Assembly: GCA_008973525.1 (NCBI GenBank)
Contig: WACJ01000367.1
Coordinates: 217,191 to 281,190 of the forward strand
Origin: Stenopsyche tienmushanensis
Taxonomy: Eukaryota; Arthropoda; Insecta; Trichoptera; Stenopsychidae
Direction: 5' to 3'
Length of the DNA stretch: 64,000 bases
A program made the position numbers and the translations under genes. Numbering within the stretch: position 1 is the stretch's first letter; every line of letters starts with the position of its first letter. This document shows, piece after piece, positions 22,026 through 34,922 of the stretch. Under the pieces are notes generated by a model. That model was given only the letters and a program-made list of their open reading frames with translations. It was not told the origin of the DNA and did no database searches.

Positions 22026-24750
22026 TATTTATTTATTTTATTTATTTATTTGTGGAAACCCAACAGCTTTACATATATAATTAGCTGTAGATTAGAAATA
22101 TTACAAGCCAATAATAGGATTTCACATATAGAATTAGTTAAAATTAAAGGTAAAATTATAACATGTACTCAAATTTAAAATTTAAAAGTTCGTAACCTTG
22201 TAGTTATTTCGTTTTTTTTTATTTTTTTTATTTTTTTTTATTTTTATTTTTATTTTTTTATTATTTTTATTATTGCTGTTATTACTACTGATTTACTTTA
22301 TTCATCAATTAAAAGATTGATTAGCTGACGTTTGATATCGATTAGATTACAATTGAAAATATCCAACTCAAGATCCCTTAGCACATCATTAAGGTTTATT
22401 ATGGCTCTACTCAAGAAGGCATTCTTTCTATAGTTGGTAGAGGCCAACGGAACCGCGATTGGTTGGTAAAATCTCATAGATCTATTAGGTATATTGAAGT
22501 TAATACTACTCAGCAGTTCAGGACAGTCAATTATGCCGTTTGTAATTTTGAGTAAGTATATAATGTCTGCAATTGTACGGCGCTTATTAAGGGCTACTAA
22601 GTGTTGATCTGAGCAAATACGCTCATATTCTGACGAATTATACGCTTTCCCCATTTTGAAGCATAGGAATTTTATAAACTTCATTTGAACTCTTTCAATT
22701 CGATCCACATATTTTTGATACCTGGGGCTCCAGATTTGAGACGCATATTCAAGCTTGCTTCTAACATAGGCACAGTAGAGAATTTTTAATGTCTTAGGTC
22801 GTTTAAAAAAGCTTGAGTTACGCATTATGAATCCCAATGATCTTGTAGCTTTTGTAACTATATCATTAATGTGGGGATCAAAGGTCAGCTTAGAGTCATG
22901 AACAACACCAAGATCTGATATGTCATTCTTTTTTAGTAATGTGTAATTTTTTAAGTTGTATGTCGTTTGTATAAAATTACGTTTACGGGTAAACGTGACA
23001 GAAAAGCATTTTTTTGGGTTGAGGTCCAATTTATTGTTTATGCAGTATTCATCAAGGCATTCTAAGTCAGTTTGTAGGGCATTGGCATCCTCGATTGAGG
23101 TGATATTGGCGAAAATCTTCATATCATCAGCAAAAATTAAAATATTAGAATTTCTGAAGCAGTCAACAATATCATTTACAAAAATGTTAAATAAAAGAGG
23201 CCCTAGATTCGATCCCTGGGGGACACCACTGGGTATGGCGACCCAGGTGGATATGTAATTATCAATGACAACAGCTTGGGATCTGTTTGTTATGTATGAG
23301 AAGAACCACCTATGTAGATCTCCTCTAATTCCTGCATTGTATAATTTGGTCATGAGAATGTTGTGGTCGATCCTGTCAAACGCTTTACTGTAGTCAGTGT
23401 AGATAACATCAACTTGTTGATCGTTATCCATAGCCTCTGTTATAAATTCATTCAATAGTACAAGATTGGAAACAGTAGATCTGTTTTTCATAAATCCATG
23501 TTGAGCTTGATTGAGATAATTTTTTAGAGCCAACTGTACCTGCATATGAACAATTTTCTCTAGTATTTTTGCTAGAATACACAGTTTAGAGATCGGTCTG
23601 TAGTTAGATACTTCGGTCTTATTTCCCTTTTTATGAACTGGTGTTATGAAGGCAGATTTCCAAATGTTAGGGACATAGCAGTCGGTAAAAGAGCGTTGAA
23701 ATAGAAGCAAAATCGGCTTGGATAAGGTCCTAGCACAATTAACCAGGAATAAGGCAGGCAGATAATCAGGACCAGCTGATTTAGATGTGTCAATTTTGAG
23801 TAACATTTTAGTGATTAGGTCAGAATCAATCATGATGGTGGTTATGTCCGAAACTGATTCAACTGTAGTATTTGATTCAAGTAAGATGTCCAAGTTATCT
23901 GGGCTTAGAAAAGTTGATCTAAAGAATTCTGAGAAGACATTACATATGTCAGTACCAGTGTTAGCCACACAATTGCCGTATTGAATAGTACTAGGGATGC
24001 CAGATGACTTAGCACGTGACTTAATAAATGTCCAAAATTGTTTGGGCTGTTTCTCAATATTGTTTTCTACTGATTGACTATAGTTAAGGAAACATTGAGT
24101 TTCCAACATTTTCACTCTTTTACGCTGAAATCTGAATGAATTTAAGTCGCATTTATTACCGTACAGTTTAAATTTACGATGATATTTATTTTTTTCCTTA
24201 ATAGCTGATTTCAATGATGTCGAATACCATCTGGGATATGTGCCAGGTCCAATAAAGTTGCTAGGAACATAACGATCTCTAAGGTCATAGAATTTAGAAT
24301 AGAAAAAAGTAACACATTGTTCTAACGTACGACTTGAAAATTCACTACTCCAATCAATTTTATCAATCTCGGAGTTTATGAGTTCATAGTTCGCTTTGTT
24401 GTAGAAGTACTTTGTAATTTTTGCTGATTTCAAGGGTGATAGTGATGCAAATTTAATATGTATAACCAATGGTTCATGAAATGGGTCTATTGTTACAAGT
24501 GGATCGATGCATTTTGATACTATTAATGAGTCATTGGATAATACAAGATCAAGGATCTTATCATATCGGTTAGTTATTCCATTATATTGATTTAGGTTAT
24601 GAGTATTTAAATCATCTACTAAGGAACATTCATCGTATGTCTTGTAATTTGTAGGTATAAAATATTGATTGTTCGACACCCATAAGATATTACTCAAGTT
24701 AAAGTCACCTACAACTAAGAATTTGTCATTTGAGTTATTCAAGACGTTTT
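22026..24750 (-). mobile_element. CR1/L2-like LINE, 5' truncated
   Basis: Minus-strand element. The 3' end carries TGTTGGGTTTCCACAAATAA and an (AAAT)n tail at about 22,026-22,051, a typical CR1/L2-type terminus. The 3' region also holds an A-rich tract (22,210-22,275) downstream of the stop. The reading frame begins inside the endonuclease, so several hundred bases at the 5' end are missing. An 11-base A run (minus sense) sits at the 5' boundary (24,750-24,760). No clear target duplication, as is usual for this group. Confidence 0.8.
22298..24742 (-). CDS. CR1/L2-like endonuclease/reverse transcriptase polyprotein (814 codons, 5' incomplete)
   Basis: Encodes the replication protein of the LINE. 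Residues 1-100 are the C-terminal part of an APE-type endonuclease (VVGDFN at 9-14, later DLVLSNDSLIV). Reverse transcriptase follows at about 315-600: SAGPDYLPALFL, FITPVHKKG, NYRPISKLCILAKILEKIV, QHGFMKNRSTVSNLVLL, YTDYSKAFDRIDH, SGVPQGSNLGPLLFNIFVND and the catalytic FADDMK at about 536-541. The thumb (LGVVHDSKLTF) and a C-terminal region (LEYASQIWSPRYQKYVDRIE) follow. No RNase H domain. All catalytic RT motifs are present with no stop or frameshift, so it is a recent insertion. Only the 5' endonuclease is missing, so the first Met is probably not the real start. Clade within the CR1/L2/Jockey superfamily is uncertain. Confidence 0.9.
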   Translation of the reverse strand: MNNSNDKFLVVGDFNLSNILWVSNNQYFIPTNYKTYDECSLVDDLNTHNLNQYNGITNRYDKILDLVLSNDSLIVSKCIDPLVTIDPFHEPLVIHIKFASLSPLKSAKITKYFYNKANYELINSEIDKIDWSSEFSSRTLEQCVTFFYSKFYDLRDRYVPSNFIGPGTYPRWYSTSLKSAIKEKNKYHRKFKLYGNKCDLNSFRFQRKRVKMLETQCFLNYSQSVENNIEKQPKQFWTFIKSRAKSSGIPSTIQYGNCVANTGTDICNVFSEFFRSTFLSPDNLDILLESNTTVESVSDITTIMIDSDLITKMLLKIDTSKSAGPDYLPALFLVNCARTLSKPILLLFQRSFTDCYVPNIWKSAFITPVHKKGNKTEVSNYRPISKLCILAKILEKIVHMQVQLALKNYLNQAQHGFMKNRSTVSNLVLLNEFITEAMDNDQQVDVIYTDYSKAFDRIDHNILMTKLYNAGIRGDLHRWFFSYITNRSQAVVIDNYISTWVAIPSGVPQGSNLGPLLFNIFVNDIVDCFRNSNILIFADDMKIFANITSIEDANALQTDLECLDEYCINNKLDLNPKKCFSVTFTRKRNFIQTTYNLKNYTLLKKNDISDLGVVHDSKLTFDPHINDIVTKATRSLGFIMRNSSFFKRPKTLKILYCAYVRSKLEYASQIWSPRYQKYVDRIERVQMKFIKFLCFKMGKAYNSSEYERICSDQHLVALNKRRTIADIIYLLKITNGIIDCPELLSSINFNIPNRSMRFYQPIAVPLASTNYRKNAFLSRAIINLNDVLRDLELDIFNCNLIDIKRQLINLLIDE

Positions 24751-26734
24751 TTTTTTTATATTAATAAAATGAATTATTTTATCGTACATCAGAACATCAA
24801 CCACAAAAGTCGTGCTTTGAAAAGCTCAACGACAATGTTGCTTTGCAAAGCTTCGTGCAATATTTCATCGTACGATTGAAGCGTTCGATGTATTTTTTCA
24901 AGAGTTGTCCGAGACGTGCTTTTATTTATAAAAAAAGCTTTTGTGCTTTGAAAATGATACGAAAGCAACTCGAAAATTAGCACGTGAGCGTAAAAATAAA
25001 TTTGCCATTGTTCGATTAGGGACGTTCACTTTGGCGATAAAACTCTTTGAATAAGCAGTAAAATTGTTTTTAGCCCGACCATTAAAATGTAGCTCGTAAA
25101 AGGGAACATAATTCGTTAGGCACGCCATTCATCGGCAATTTGTTATAGTTTGACAAGGCGTGAGAGCTTTTATGAAGGCGACTCGCGGCGAAAGCTTGTT
25201 CCATCAAATAGGACTTGTGCATATGAAAATCGTAAAATTTGTATTAAACAAGTATCAGCTAATAGTGCATGGATATAATGGATATATACATGTAATTTAT
25301 GAAAGAAGTGTGCTTTTTAAATGATTTCACCATGATGAAGCTCATTGATATGCGTCGGGCGTATGAGATAAGTTGTTCTTTATCCCATAAGAGGTTTTAA
25401 AATCGGTAGATGATGCAACCAAACCAAAGCAGAGTATCTGAGATCACTAGTGATCCGAGATGGAAAGACCGTGTGATTTTGCGACAAGCAAAACAATAAA
25501 CATTCATCATACAAAGTAATTTTCTAAGTGGTCACTGGTCGCTCGCTGCAATTTTCTGCATTCCTAGCAAAACGCCTGTGACCTGCATGCATAAGATCGA
25601 TTCTGATGCATCGACCATCCAGGAAACGTCCCCGAAGGGTTTAATTTGTCTGTATAAATTTATATGACACGCATCTAAATAAATTTGATATAAACTACCC
25701 TTTTTAACGACAAAAATGCATGCATCACTGCATCAATATCTATCATTGCTCGGATGAAAATTTAACAATGCATGCAAGAACTGTGCAATAATTCATTGCT
25801 AAAATGAATGCTGTTTAGCTCATTTTTAAGATTTTTATTGTCAAAGCGTAAATAAATTTAAAAAATATATGCGGTCACATACTGTGCTTGATTTATAAGG
25901 ATTTCATACAAAGCATACTGCTCAAATCCCATTTGGAATATAATGAGTGGGATTAAAATTTATGACTTAACCTCACGTACAGCACCGTTTTCATTTTCAC
26001 AAAAAAAAAATAATACGGATCATAGTGATATTATCTCACAGTATTCAGCAAAGAACTAGGTCTGTAGTGGCAACAATGACAGTCATAATAATGCTGACTG
26101 AATTGTGTCGACAATTATAACTGCCTGCACTTATTGTATACAAAATGCAGACGTCGCAAACGATAAATAATCGCTACTGACAAGCGATTAGGCTAATCGC
26201 CACGGAGCATAATGCTGAAGATTAGCATCGCGGCTATTAATTGCGATTCGAGTATTATCTCCGAAGGCTGCTCAATTGGAGGTTGATATCACTCCTTAGT
26301 CATCGGGGCTGAGCATTGACATCGAATGGCTCTCATTTAGTTGCAATTAAATATTATATAATAAATTGGCGATGGTTAATCGAGACGGAGGCAGCGGCCT
26401 CGGGTTATGGAAGGACTGGTTCGTATTCCATCTTGGCTCACCAGTTCTGCAAGGACAAAATATCCACATTCTTATAAATTCTTCAAGGGATCGAATCTCG
26501 ATAAGAAAACCTACCTGGTTACGGCTTTATTGAATAACAATATCTCACGTGTAATTCGAATCTTACATCGACATTTGCAACATTTGAATAAGAAAAAAAA
26601 ACAACGTCGCAATCTTGCTATGGTAATTCTTTCAATGCGCAACCCTTGCGTTGTATCAAATCAATGCACTTACATGATTATTAAAAATGTTCAGATTAAA
26701 TACTGATTAAGATTTGAATATGAATCTAAATAGG
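24751..26734. other. No gene recognised
   Basis: AT-rich. Positions 26,190-26,400 are more GC-balanced and free of recognised repeats; they could be conserved regulatory DNA, but nothing in the sequence proves it. A 99-codon frame at 26,407-26,706 has no motif. Confidence 0.4.
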
Positions 26735-26880
26735 GCGTCCGATCGTTCATTCGTCATGTTAGCGGTCTGAAAAGCGGACCGTTTGGATACACAGACCTTG
26801 CGGCCACTCTATCCTCTTTGAGGGCCTTTTTTGGGATAAATGCGTACCATGATCTGTACGATCACGGAAGCCTTTTAGTT
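26735..26880 (-). repeat. Interspersed repeat Y (SINE-like), copy 1
   Basis: Minus-strand match to 42,505-42,635 and 61,648-61,800: CTTCCGTGATCGTACAGATC, a CCCTAAAAGAGGA-like block, CGGTCCGCTTTTCxGACCGC and ATGACGAATGA. The reverse orientation contains GGTCTGAAAAGCGGACC, which resembles a Pol III B box, so a tRNA-related origin is possible. Confidence 0.65.
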
Positions 26881-28190
26881 TTAAGAATCTAACTCAGATT
26901 TGATATTAGTTGCACTGAGACCTTTCAAATAAAAGTATTGTATCACTTTACGTCAACCAATTTTTTCTATGCTTGCAAATTTACTAAGAAGGTTCACTAT
27001 TGATGGCTGCCAAACAAATACTAAGCAACGTAGCATCTTGAAACTTAAGCTTTATAAGGTAAACACTTTCAATCATAGATTTTTTTTAAACCACAACCGC
27101 TCTCTATACATAAGGTCGGGTACCTTTGGGACTATTTTCGTATATACTTTTAAAACCTGCAATAAATTTGATGGCTCATCATCGGACTATTTACTATCAA
27201 AATGGACCATAAATTCAATAGAATTTTAATTTGATGTCTTAGTAAAAGCAAAAATATCACAAAACAATAGTTAAAAATTGAAAGCTTACGTCAAATTCTA
27301 GATTCTTAGAGCTTTTGCCCTCAAGCAGATAAAATTATAAAATAGATGAAGTATTCAGACGCAGTAATATTTAAATTGCATTTCAATATTGTAATGCAGC
27401 CTCAATAATATATATTAAACGAAGGATTAATAAAATGATTCATCATCATATTACTCAGAAGGATGAGTCAAAATAAAAACAAATTAATATAATTACATCT
27501 TATAGCTACGGCCAAACCTAATCACTATCACATCTCTTTATAATTTAAAAAAACTTGACAGCGATTTCTTGCATTTATTCTTCCTGAATTATAATTGAAC
27601 ATGATAATAATATGATCTTGAAACTAAATTGTCGGAAGATTGCAGACCTACTTCAAGCGTGCAAAGCCAAGAATTGTAATTGCAACTAAATTTATCATAT
27701 AGTTCCCTACTTATTAAGATATAGACGATGCTGAAGCATCAAAGATGATCCCAAAATATTAAAATATGTATCAAGATTTCAATATCAGTGGGCGGTCATT
27801 GTTGATTTAGACGGCGTTCAAATAAGGAAATAAGCTTTTGTTCATGTTTTTTCTTCATCACTTTTAAAGATCCTCGATAATAAATTCGCAATCACATCTA
27901 ATAATTTATTTCTTGTCCACGTCAAATAAATAATATCATTTTTTATGAATGTCATTCTTGTACCCATCTCTAAGGATTGATTGGGGTGACAAAATTCCCT
28001 CCTTAATTTGAATGTTCAATGATTCTTACTGGTTAGCCTTAATCGATATTTGTAAACCTCAGTTTTAAAGTATCACCATTGAAAAAGTCTGACTGTGATT
28101 TTGTGCTTTTAAGTAAGTTTTTAGTAAGTTTTGTATATTCACACATCCAAATAAGTAAAAATGTTGTACTATCAGGGGGAACAAAAAGTA
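26881..28190. other. No gene recognised
   Basis: AT-rich DNA with an 86-codon motif-free frame at 26,969-27,229. Nothing else to assign. Confidence 0.4.
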
Positions 28191-28194
28191 ATCA

Positions 28195-28432
28195 AAATTT
28201 ATATTATTTGAGAAAGTGCAAACAATAAGTTGGCAAAGATTTATCGCAATCGAATGAACGGTATGGCAGCGCATTAAATACGAACAAACAAACATTGACT
28301 TTTATATATTAGACTGTACCTATGTTACTCGCGAAATCTTTAGCAATAAGTGGACGAAGTTTTATCGTAATCTGATGAACGATATGGCAGCGCATTTCAA
28401 ACGAACAAAGCCCAATTCATTTTTATATATTA
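28195..28432 (+). repeat. Head-to-tail dimer of the 121-bp repeat, copy 2
   Basis: The second unit starts near 28,314 (CTGTACCTATGTTACTCGCG) and both units end in ATTTTTATATATTAGA or close to it. Blocks GAACGGTATGGCAGCGCATT and ACGAACAAACAAACATTGAC match the dimer at 17,737-17,978. Both loci are dimers with the same unit length. Confidence 0.65.
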
Positions 28433-30402
28433 GATAGATTGCTCAAACTTAATCAGATAATTTATTGTGAATCTGAATGATTGAACGATCTGTTTTATTT
28501 TATAACTAGAAAAGGTCTCTTCTTCACGACAATGTGACACCGCAATAAAACAATAAATAAAGTAAAAAAATAACAATGTTGGAGTAGTAAAAACTCACTT
28601 AGGTAAGTTTTCCAGTGAAAAATCAATTTAATAAATAATTTTTTTCACGGGGATTTTTTTTTTTGATTACTTTTCGGTCCTCCCAATACTAAATAAAGCT
28701 ATATCGTCATATGGAATTGAAGCGTGGGCCACCTAAAAAGAGGGAGGAAGGATGCGCGCGCAATGCGCAAAGAGTGGGGGGTCTAACCATACCGTCTGCG
28801 ACTTCACGTTACACTGGTGTCAGAAAAATGGAGAACTTACCTGAGCTTACCTTATCTTACCTACTATATCAACCCTTGCTTGTACTTCACCCCAACAAAA
28901 CTAGAGAGAGAGGTGTGCCCAATATAAACTAGGATCTTTACATAACATCGCGTTTTTTAAGTCTTTAAAACTACATTTTTATTCAATGCTAACAATGCTG
29001 TAATTTGATAAATCCTCAATTAATGATACTCATGCGAGATTTTTGCATTTTTCAATTACATGTGTACAGCACATATGTAGATTGGCGTTGAGATAAACTC
29101 GACTTGTAAATGAAAACTTGTTTTCATCATCGTATACTAATTACGTATCATGTGTGTTATATTTAGAATCATTTTTACAGTGAAAAGGTTGTCGAACGGA
29201 TAGTATTTAAATTGATTCCACTTTTATAATCATTGTTTTGGTTATTTACACTTAAATAAATCAAAACGCTGATTCAAAGTATGGCTGATTTTGATGATTG
29301 ATTAGACATATTGGATATTTAAAGTACATATGTATAATAAGCATTTATTCATATTATAAAAACATGATTATCAATTATATATTTGAATAAATACTTGTAA
29401 TCTGAATGATCTATTGCAGTTTTTTTTAAATTTATGCATAAAATACTTCGCACCTATCAAATTCTCTTTCAAATTACGCCTTCTTAAAGCTCAGTAGCTT
29501 CTTCTTCGCCTTGACTTGTCGGTAAAATCTTATTAAATCTACGTCATATATCAAATTAGCGTAAGCAATATGATGTGACTCGTTTATGTTTTTACAAAAA
29601 AATACAACCTTAGTGGATTAATTGCCTTTTAATCGGTAGCTAATACGAGGTGCCAATCGGAAATATTTTTTGTGACCCTAAACTGCAGCTTTGCATTTAT
29701 CTCTCGGACTTAATGAGCTAAATAAACATCGGCTGTTTGATGTTTCCGGTTTCTGGCGAAAACGTCAGTCATCATCGGCAGGTGATTATTAATCACGCAC
29801 AGCATCTTGTGTGTCAAAACGTGTGTGATTTGACCCGACCGTGCAGAAAGTACACACTCGTAATGAGGCAAGTATTTAGATACGGTCACGGTTTCATCAC
29901 GGCAACAGGAACAGATCATCAAGGATCTTTTTTTCAACGTTTTAATTGTACTCGAACGCAGGTGCTACACGATTAGTGATATCATCAACGACCCATTGTA
30001 GATACGAATCACGAAGGAAGTTTTCACTTTCGAGGATGTAGTGGATTTTCCACGATGACCGGGTTATCGTGGTACTATCCTGCACGTCGTTGACGAGCTT
30101 ATTTTACCAGTAATTGACTATTATATCCAAACTTATCACCCAAAAAAAGCGCACGAACTTTCGGACTGACCTGATAAAAAGCCGCCTCTAGACAACGTTA
30201 TAGCGTTGAGTCTGGTGATAAACGCGTGACACGCTGCAAGAACGCAATTCCCTCGGAATCCAAATAACAACCTAAGTGAGTAATTGATTTATAACAATCA
30301 TTCGCTGCCCTAAATTATAAATAAATATCTTTTCCAGCTTAACATATTTGTTTTGTTAATTGGCACATTTGCTGTTTTGCCAAATTAAATACTATTAAAT
30401 CC
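28433..30402. other. No gene recognised; possible LTR remnant at about 28,700-28,830
   Basis: Around 28,806 the sequence CACGTTACACTGGTGTCAGA matches the reverse strand at 47,341-47,360. A TTACA end followed by CTGGTGTCAGAAGT resembles the LTR/primer-site junction of some Gypsy-type retrotransposons. No second LTR or internal domains are visible. The block at 29,740-30,250 is GC-balanced and repeat-free but has no recognised gene. Confidence 0.3.
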
Positions 30403-30565
30403 TTTGAGTAGTGAGCGATCATAAAATTAGATGCTAAATCCGCCATTTATCGTCCGTACAAATCCACTTATCTGTCAGAACCGCCGCAGCACGTATGAAG
30501 CTTGTATATAAATAAATAAACACTTTCGATAACACACAATATTCGGTCACTTCTTCAAGTAAACA
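30403..30565 (+). repeat. Interspersed repeat X, copy 3
   Basis: Starts with TTTGAGTAGTGAGC at 30,403 and continues through TAGATGCTAAATC, AATCCACTTATCTGTCAG, GTATGAAGCTTGTAT and CACAATATTCGGTCAC in the same order as copies 1 and 2. Confidence 0.65.
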
Positions 30566-30734
30566 TAAACAATACAATTGAAATCGATCTGCACAATCGT
30601 ATAATATATGCAAGATACTCTCTCCATCTCTGTTTCTTTCCAAATGTGGAGGAGGAATTTCCCGATGGATGGAAGTGGATGGGCGTCGAACAAAAAGACT
30701 CTCTTTTCTATGTAACTTTTTTTTCTGCGCGAGA

Positions 30735-30980
30735 GAAAGGGATTTGGCTGCGGAAAGGACATTCTCCCGCAGCCAAGGCCAACCGCCGACTTCTGTGCGT
30801 CGCCACCCAACCAGTAACGATGCACGCACAAGAAGCGATCGATCGGTAATTACAGGTGCAATTTCCCTGCAGCCCCAAGAATGGCGCTGTCAAAATAGCA
30901 CATTGCACATGAAAAGAGACGGAAGATGTCGCTGCTAATCTGAAGAATTAAATCTGCTCAGATTAACAGCGCTATTGCAT
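30735..30980 (+). repeat. X-associated repeat (hairpin block), copy 2
   Basis: Matches 9,335-9,545. The hairpin blocks GGCTGCGGAAAGGACA and CTCCCGCAGCCAAGGCC are followed by CCAACCAGTAACGATGCACG, CAAGAAGCGATCG, ATGGCGCTGTCAAA and AATTAAATCTGCTCAGATTA. It lies about 170 bp after repeat X copy 3 in the same orientation. Confidence 0.65.
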
Positions 30981-33900
30981 GGGGACCTTAACAGTTCTTG
31001 CTTTTTTGTAGGCACTCGCTGCTCCAAATTTAAAGTAATTCTTTTAATGCAAAATCAATAGATTTTACGATAAAATCTGTTAATTAAACGTTAGTAAGAT
31101 GAGTGGGTGAATTTAGATAAATGCAGAAAAATCACTATGCTTAAAATATCGATGATATTATTTTTCGCATTGAGAAATATATAATCGATTGAGATCCTCG
31201 CCAGATTTGCCCCGGGTGAATATTTAACGAGCCAAGTGATAGCATTGGAATTGAAGACCTCAGCAATTTTCCTACGTAGATAGCTTCTCAAAAAACATAA
31301 AAAAGTGTATTAATCGCCTTCATAAATATTCTTGTATCATTCATGATACGAGCTTTTAATAGCCTTTGGATATTGAACGACCTTGTTCTCGGCTAATTAT
31401 CGACACGAGAGCTTACGATTTATCGGTAAGAGTTTAGATAAACATTAACATATCTAAACAAAAATAAGAAATATGCAAATAGTGCGTCGATTTGCAGAAA
31501 GCACGTTCGGACACTCGAGAATCAAAATAATATTAATGCAAAAATATTGACCCTTGAATGATATCTTCGAATATAAATTGTTGTGCTTTGGTCTGATCTT
31601 GAGCATCTTAAATTGCTTTCATGTATCTGATTGTATTCTGAAGATTTTTTTTTGTAATTGATACTATATATACTAAATGACACAATCGACGCCAAGAATT
31701 GCAATATCATGCAGTGTTAATGCTTAGAAAACAATTCACGACATTGACAAAAAAATGAAGGATTTCAATTTAAAAAAGACACGGAGCATCGTGCAAATCT
31801 TCATCACACCCACAAGCAAATCTCGATATCTATTCGAAGATTTCCAGATAAGCCATAGCAGCAGGGACACGCAGCCGTAGTAAACAAGCATTAAGTAGCT
31901 CTCTCGGTCAGTATCGCACCATCTCACGCTGCCAAGGCTCCATCCATGCCAGATTGCAGCTCCATGATATTCCCGAGGACAATGATATTCCATAGGGGAG
32001 TGAGGATTAATCGATGAAATTAATAATGTTATCGTGTATGTGGTAACTAATGCGAGAGTGCCTTGAACCTGCTCTGGGATGTAAAGGCCTAGTATGTGCA
32101 CATCTTCGCGACCTTGGTGGGATGCTTGCACCCCACACTACATCATTTCGTTTTTTGCCTTATTTATTCACCGGCGTGTGAGCTAAAGCCTTTATCGTAA
32201 TAAATACGACCAGGGGTACGAAACCATTGCGATACGTCGTACTTAAAGATCGAACAACCAAAGAACACGGAGCAACAATCAGAAACTTGATTTGAAGCAA
32301 TATCAGCAACCTATCCCTTGATTACTTTTTTTTAATATCAACTCCTCAGTAAATTAATTGAACTGTTGTATATACTCGTAGAATTTGAAAAGCTACTTAT
32401 TTTTATCCAACAGAAAAATGTATCAGTCAATCTATTCAATAACCTCTTCTCCCTTATTATATCCTGAAGACAGGCTAAATATTTTAAAAGATCATATACA
32501 TCGCTATCTAAGCACAAGGAGTAAGAAAATGATCATTTGATCATTGCCATTTGAATGCAAAATAGCGTTCATATCTTTGCGAGAAGTTTCCGCCAAAAAT
32601 GCGGGGTGGCGATCCATAGACGTTTAACTACATTCAGAAATTGTGGATCGCAATGGCACGTTTTGCATTGCATTTGCATATATTTTTGAACAACATCCAT
32701 CGGAATAAAATCGATATTATAACTGGCGAGACAGAGGACTGAAAAGAGTAATAAAAATGATTTAAATTGCAAATTAATATGTTGAATACTGAAGATGTAA
32801 TAAAATTTTCCAATTTAATTCCTTGCATTTATTCTTGATTATTTCAGTGCAGGGATTCATAATCTTTTTCTTCCATGACCCAAAATCTACTAAAAATTGG
32901 TTTGTGTGAATCAGGGGTATTTTTTTAAAGTTAAACAGTGTTGATGTAATAATTTATATATCTTGATTTTAACTGTGGAAGGACTTTAATCATTAGTTCA
33001 GTGTAGTCCTTGGTTTTGCTAAAAGCTCTTCAAATCGTCTCTCTTTCTGGATGTAGTCGGCCCTAATCTTAGTTTTCATAGCTAATTAAAAACGGAACTA
33101 ATACTTTATTTTTACTGCTTTAAATAGGGGTTTCAATTTCATTTTTTTCGTTCAGAAGTTTCATTTCAGGAAGGAATTTCATGCAGGAAGGACATTTCTT
33201 CAAAACAACCACTAAACTTCTAAATGGTATAGTAATTGTGTATACTCAGAGCTCATTTCTTAAGTTATCTGACTAAATATTCTGTAATAAAATAGCCTTA
33301 CTTTTATAGAACTTTCAACCTAAACAAACAGTTTCATAACAAATCCAAAACCACTGAGACCCTCTTGGAAGCAAGATTTTCCATATGGAAGAGGCAATGA
33401 ACAGTTTTACTAACGGATTAACTTTCTTCCATTGAAACATTTTTTCGAAGATAAATTTTCTTATTTAAAAAAAGAGTACCCCAAACTACAATGCTTTTAC
33501 AGTAATGGAGAGTTATTTGATAGCAAAACGAGAAAAACCTCAGATTTAGGGGTCAAATTGAAGGCCATTAATTCGAAATAGCCATTATTTTAATATTTAA
33601 AATCATCATAATACATATATCTAGCATTTTCTGTTTACATTGTCAATCAATTTTAAATATTTCGATATTATACTCAATTAAATTCAATGTTTCTGAAACA
33701 ATTTTACAATCGCTTTTGCATTGATTTGAATCACGCAGTGAGTAAAGCATAATCGAAATTAGAGGTTCTTCCCGATCTAGATGCATCCTTCGAATTTATA
33801 TTTCCTGTTTTTAAGCTTGCATAATCAGCTTTGATATCTCTTGATTGTCAATGCTTCTTCATTAAAGCCATTAATCATTTTGGATGCTTCGATCGTCCTT

Positions 33901-34922
33901 TTGCCATGGTCAAAGATAAAAAGCGAGGAATAGTCTTTCAAATTGTATCTTTGATGCTTTCCAAGAGATATTTAGATTTGATGATGTTGTAATATTAAAC
34001 TGTACAATCTCAAGCTCAAATCATTTTGTTGTCATATGGGTGTTACATCACAAAAGCTGTTATAAATAATTGTTTTTAAAAGCGAATTCTAAATTGTTCG
34101 ATCATGTTTCATTTTCATCATAAATAATATTCTAATTTATTACGCAATCCTCAATTTAAATGTATTGTTTTCGATGTGAATAATGGAAAAATTTCCATGC
34201 CATTAATCTTTGTAGATTCGCTTTGTGTTTCAATTCTCCTTTCATTGCCAAAAATGTGCACTTATATACATATTAACTTTATTGTTTTCGTAGTATTGAA
34301 TCCTTTTGCACATTTATTGGCATTTTTTTCATGACTTGATGTCATTCTATCGGCGTTTAATTATTGCCTTTGTGTTAAAATATAGGATTTATCCTGTTGG
34401 AAATATATGGAAAAATATCAATTAATTTTTTCCAAGGATTATCCATTCCTTAATTTTTAACAATAATTAACATGTTGTTAAACAATGGTGATAATTTCGC
34501 CATTCAATCATAGATTTTCTCCATATAACTTCCCTAAAATCAATGGAGATTACATCTCTTTTGGAGATTAGATATCATAAAAAGAAAAATATCATCCATA
34601 AAGTAATTCTTAAATGTTATAGTTTACACTCTTTTGTGCACACATAGATTCATGTATGATTTTAGGATTCGATCTCGCTATGAAATCTTTTGTCTTATCC
34701 TATTATTCTAAAGGGGGATAAAAAATAATCATCCGACGGAAGATTGTGGACTAAATACTAAATATTTCTAATCAAGTCAGATTCGCGGCAAACAATCAAG
34801 GAGTTATCGCAAAGACTGGGATCCTCATGGACCAATGTGCAAAACAATTTAAAACTCGGGGAAAACGAATAGGATGAGTGTTATTGATCTATTTATTATG
34901 ATTTTGCATCGATGCTTAAATT
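30981..34922. other. Gene desert segment
   Basis: AT-rich, with only short frames (131 codons at 31,736-32,131 minus, no motif). At 31,012 CACTCGCTGCTCCAAATTTA resembles 47,468-47,488. No gene, RNA or clear repeat otherwise. Confidence 0.4.

Noticed and set aside
30434..30831. A 131-codon frame on the minus strand suggesting a small protein gene
   Set aside because: It runs across two repeat blocks (X and the hairpin repeat) that recur elsewhere without an open frame; the tail matches non-coding repeat sequence at 46-240.
31736..32131. A 131-codon minus-strand frame as a gene
   Set aside because: No recognised motif, no plausible splice extension and no similar sequence in the window; kept only as part of an unassigned stretch.
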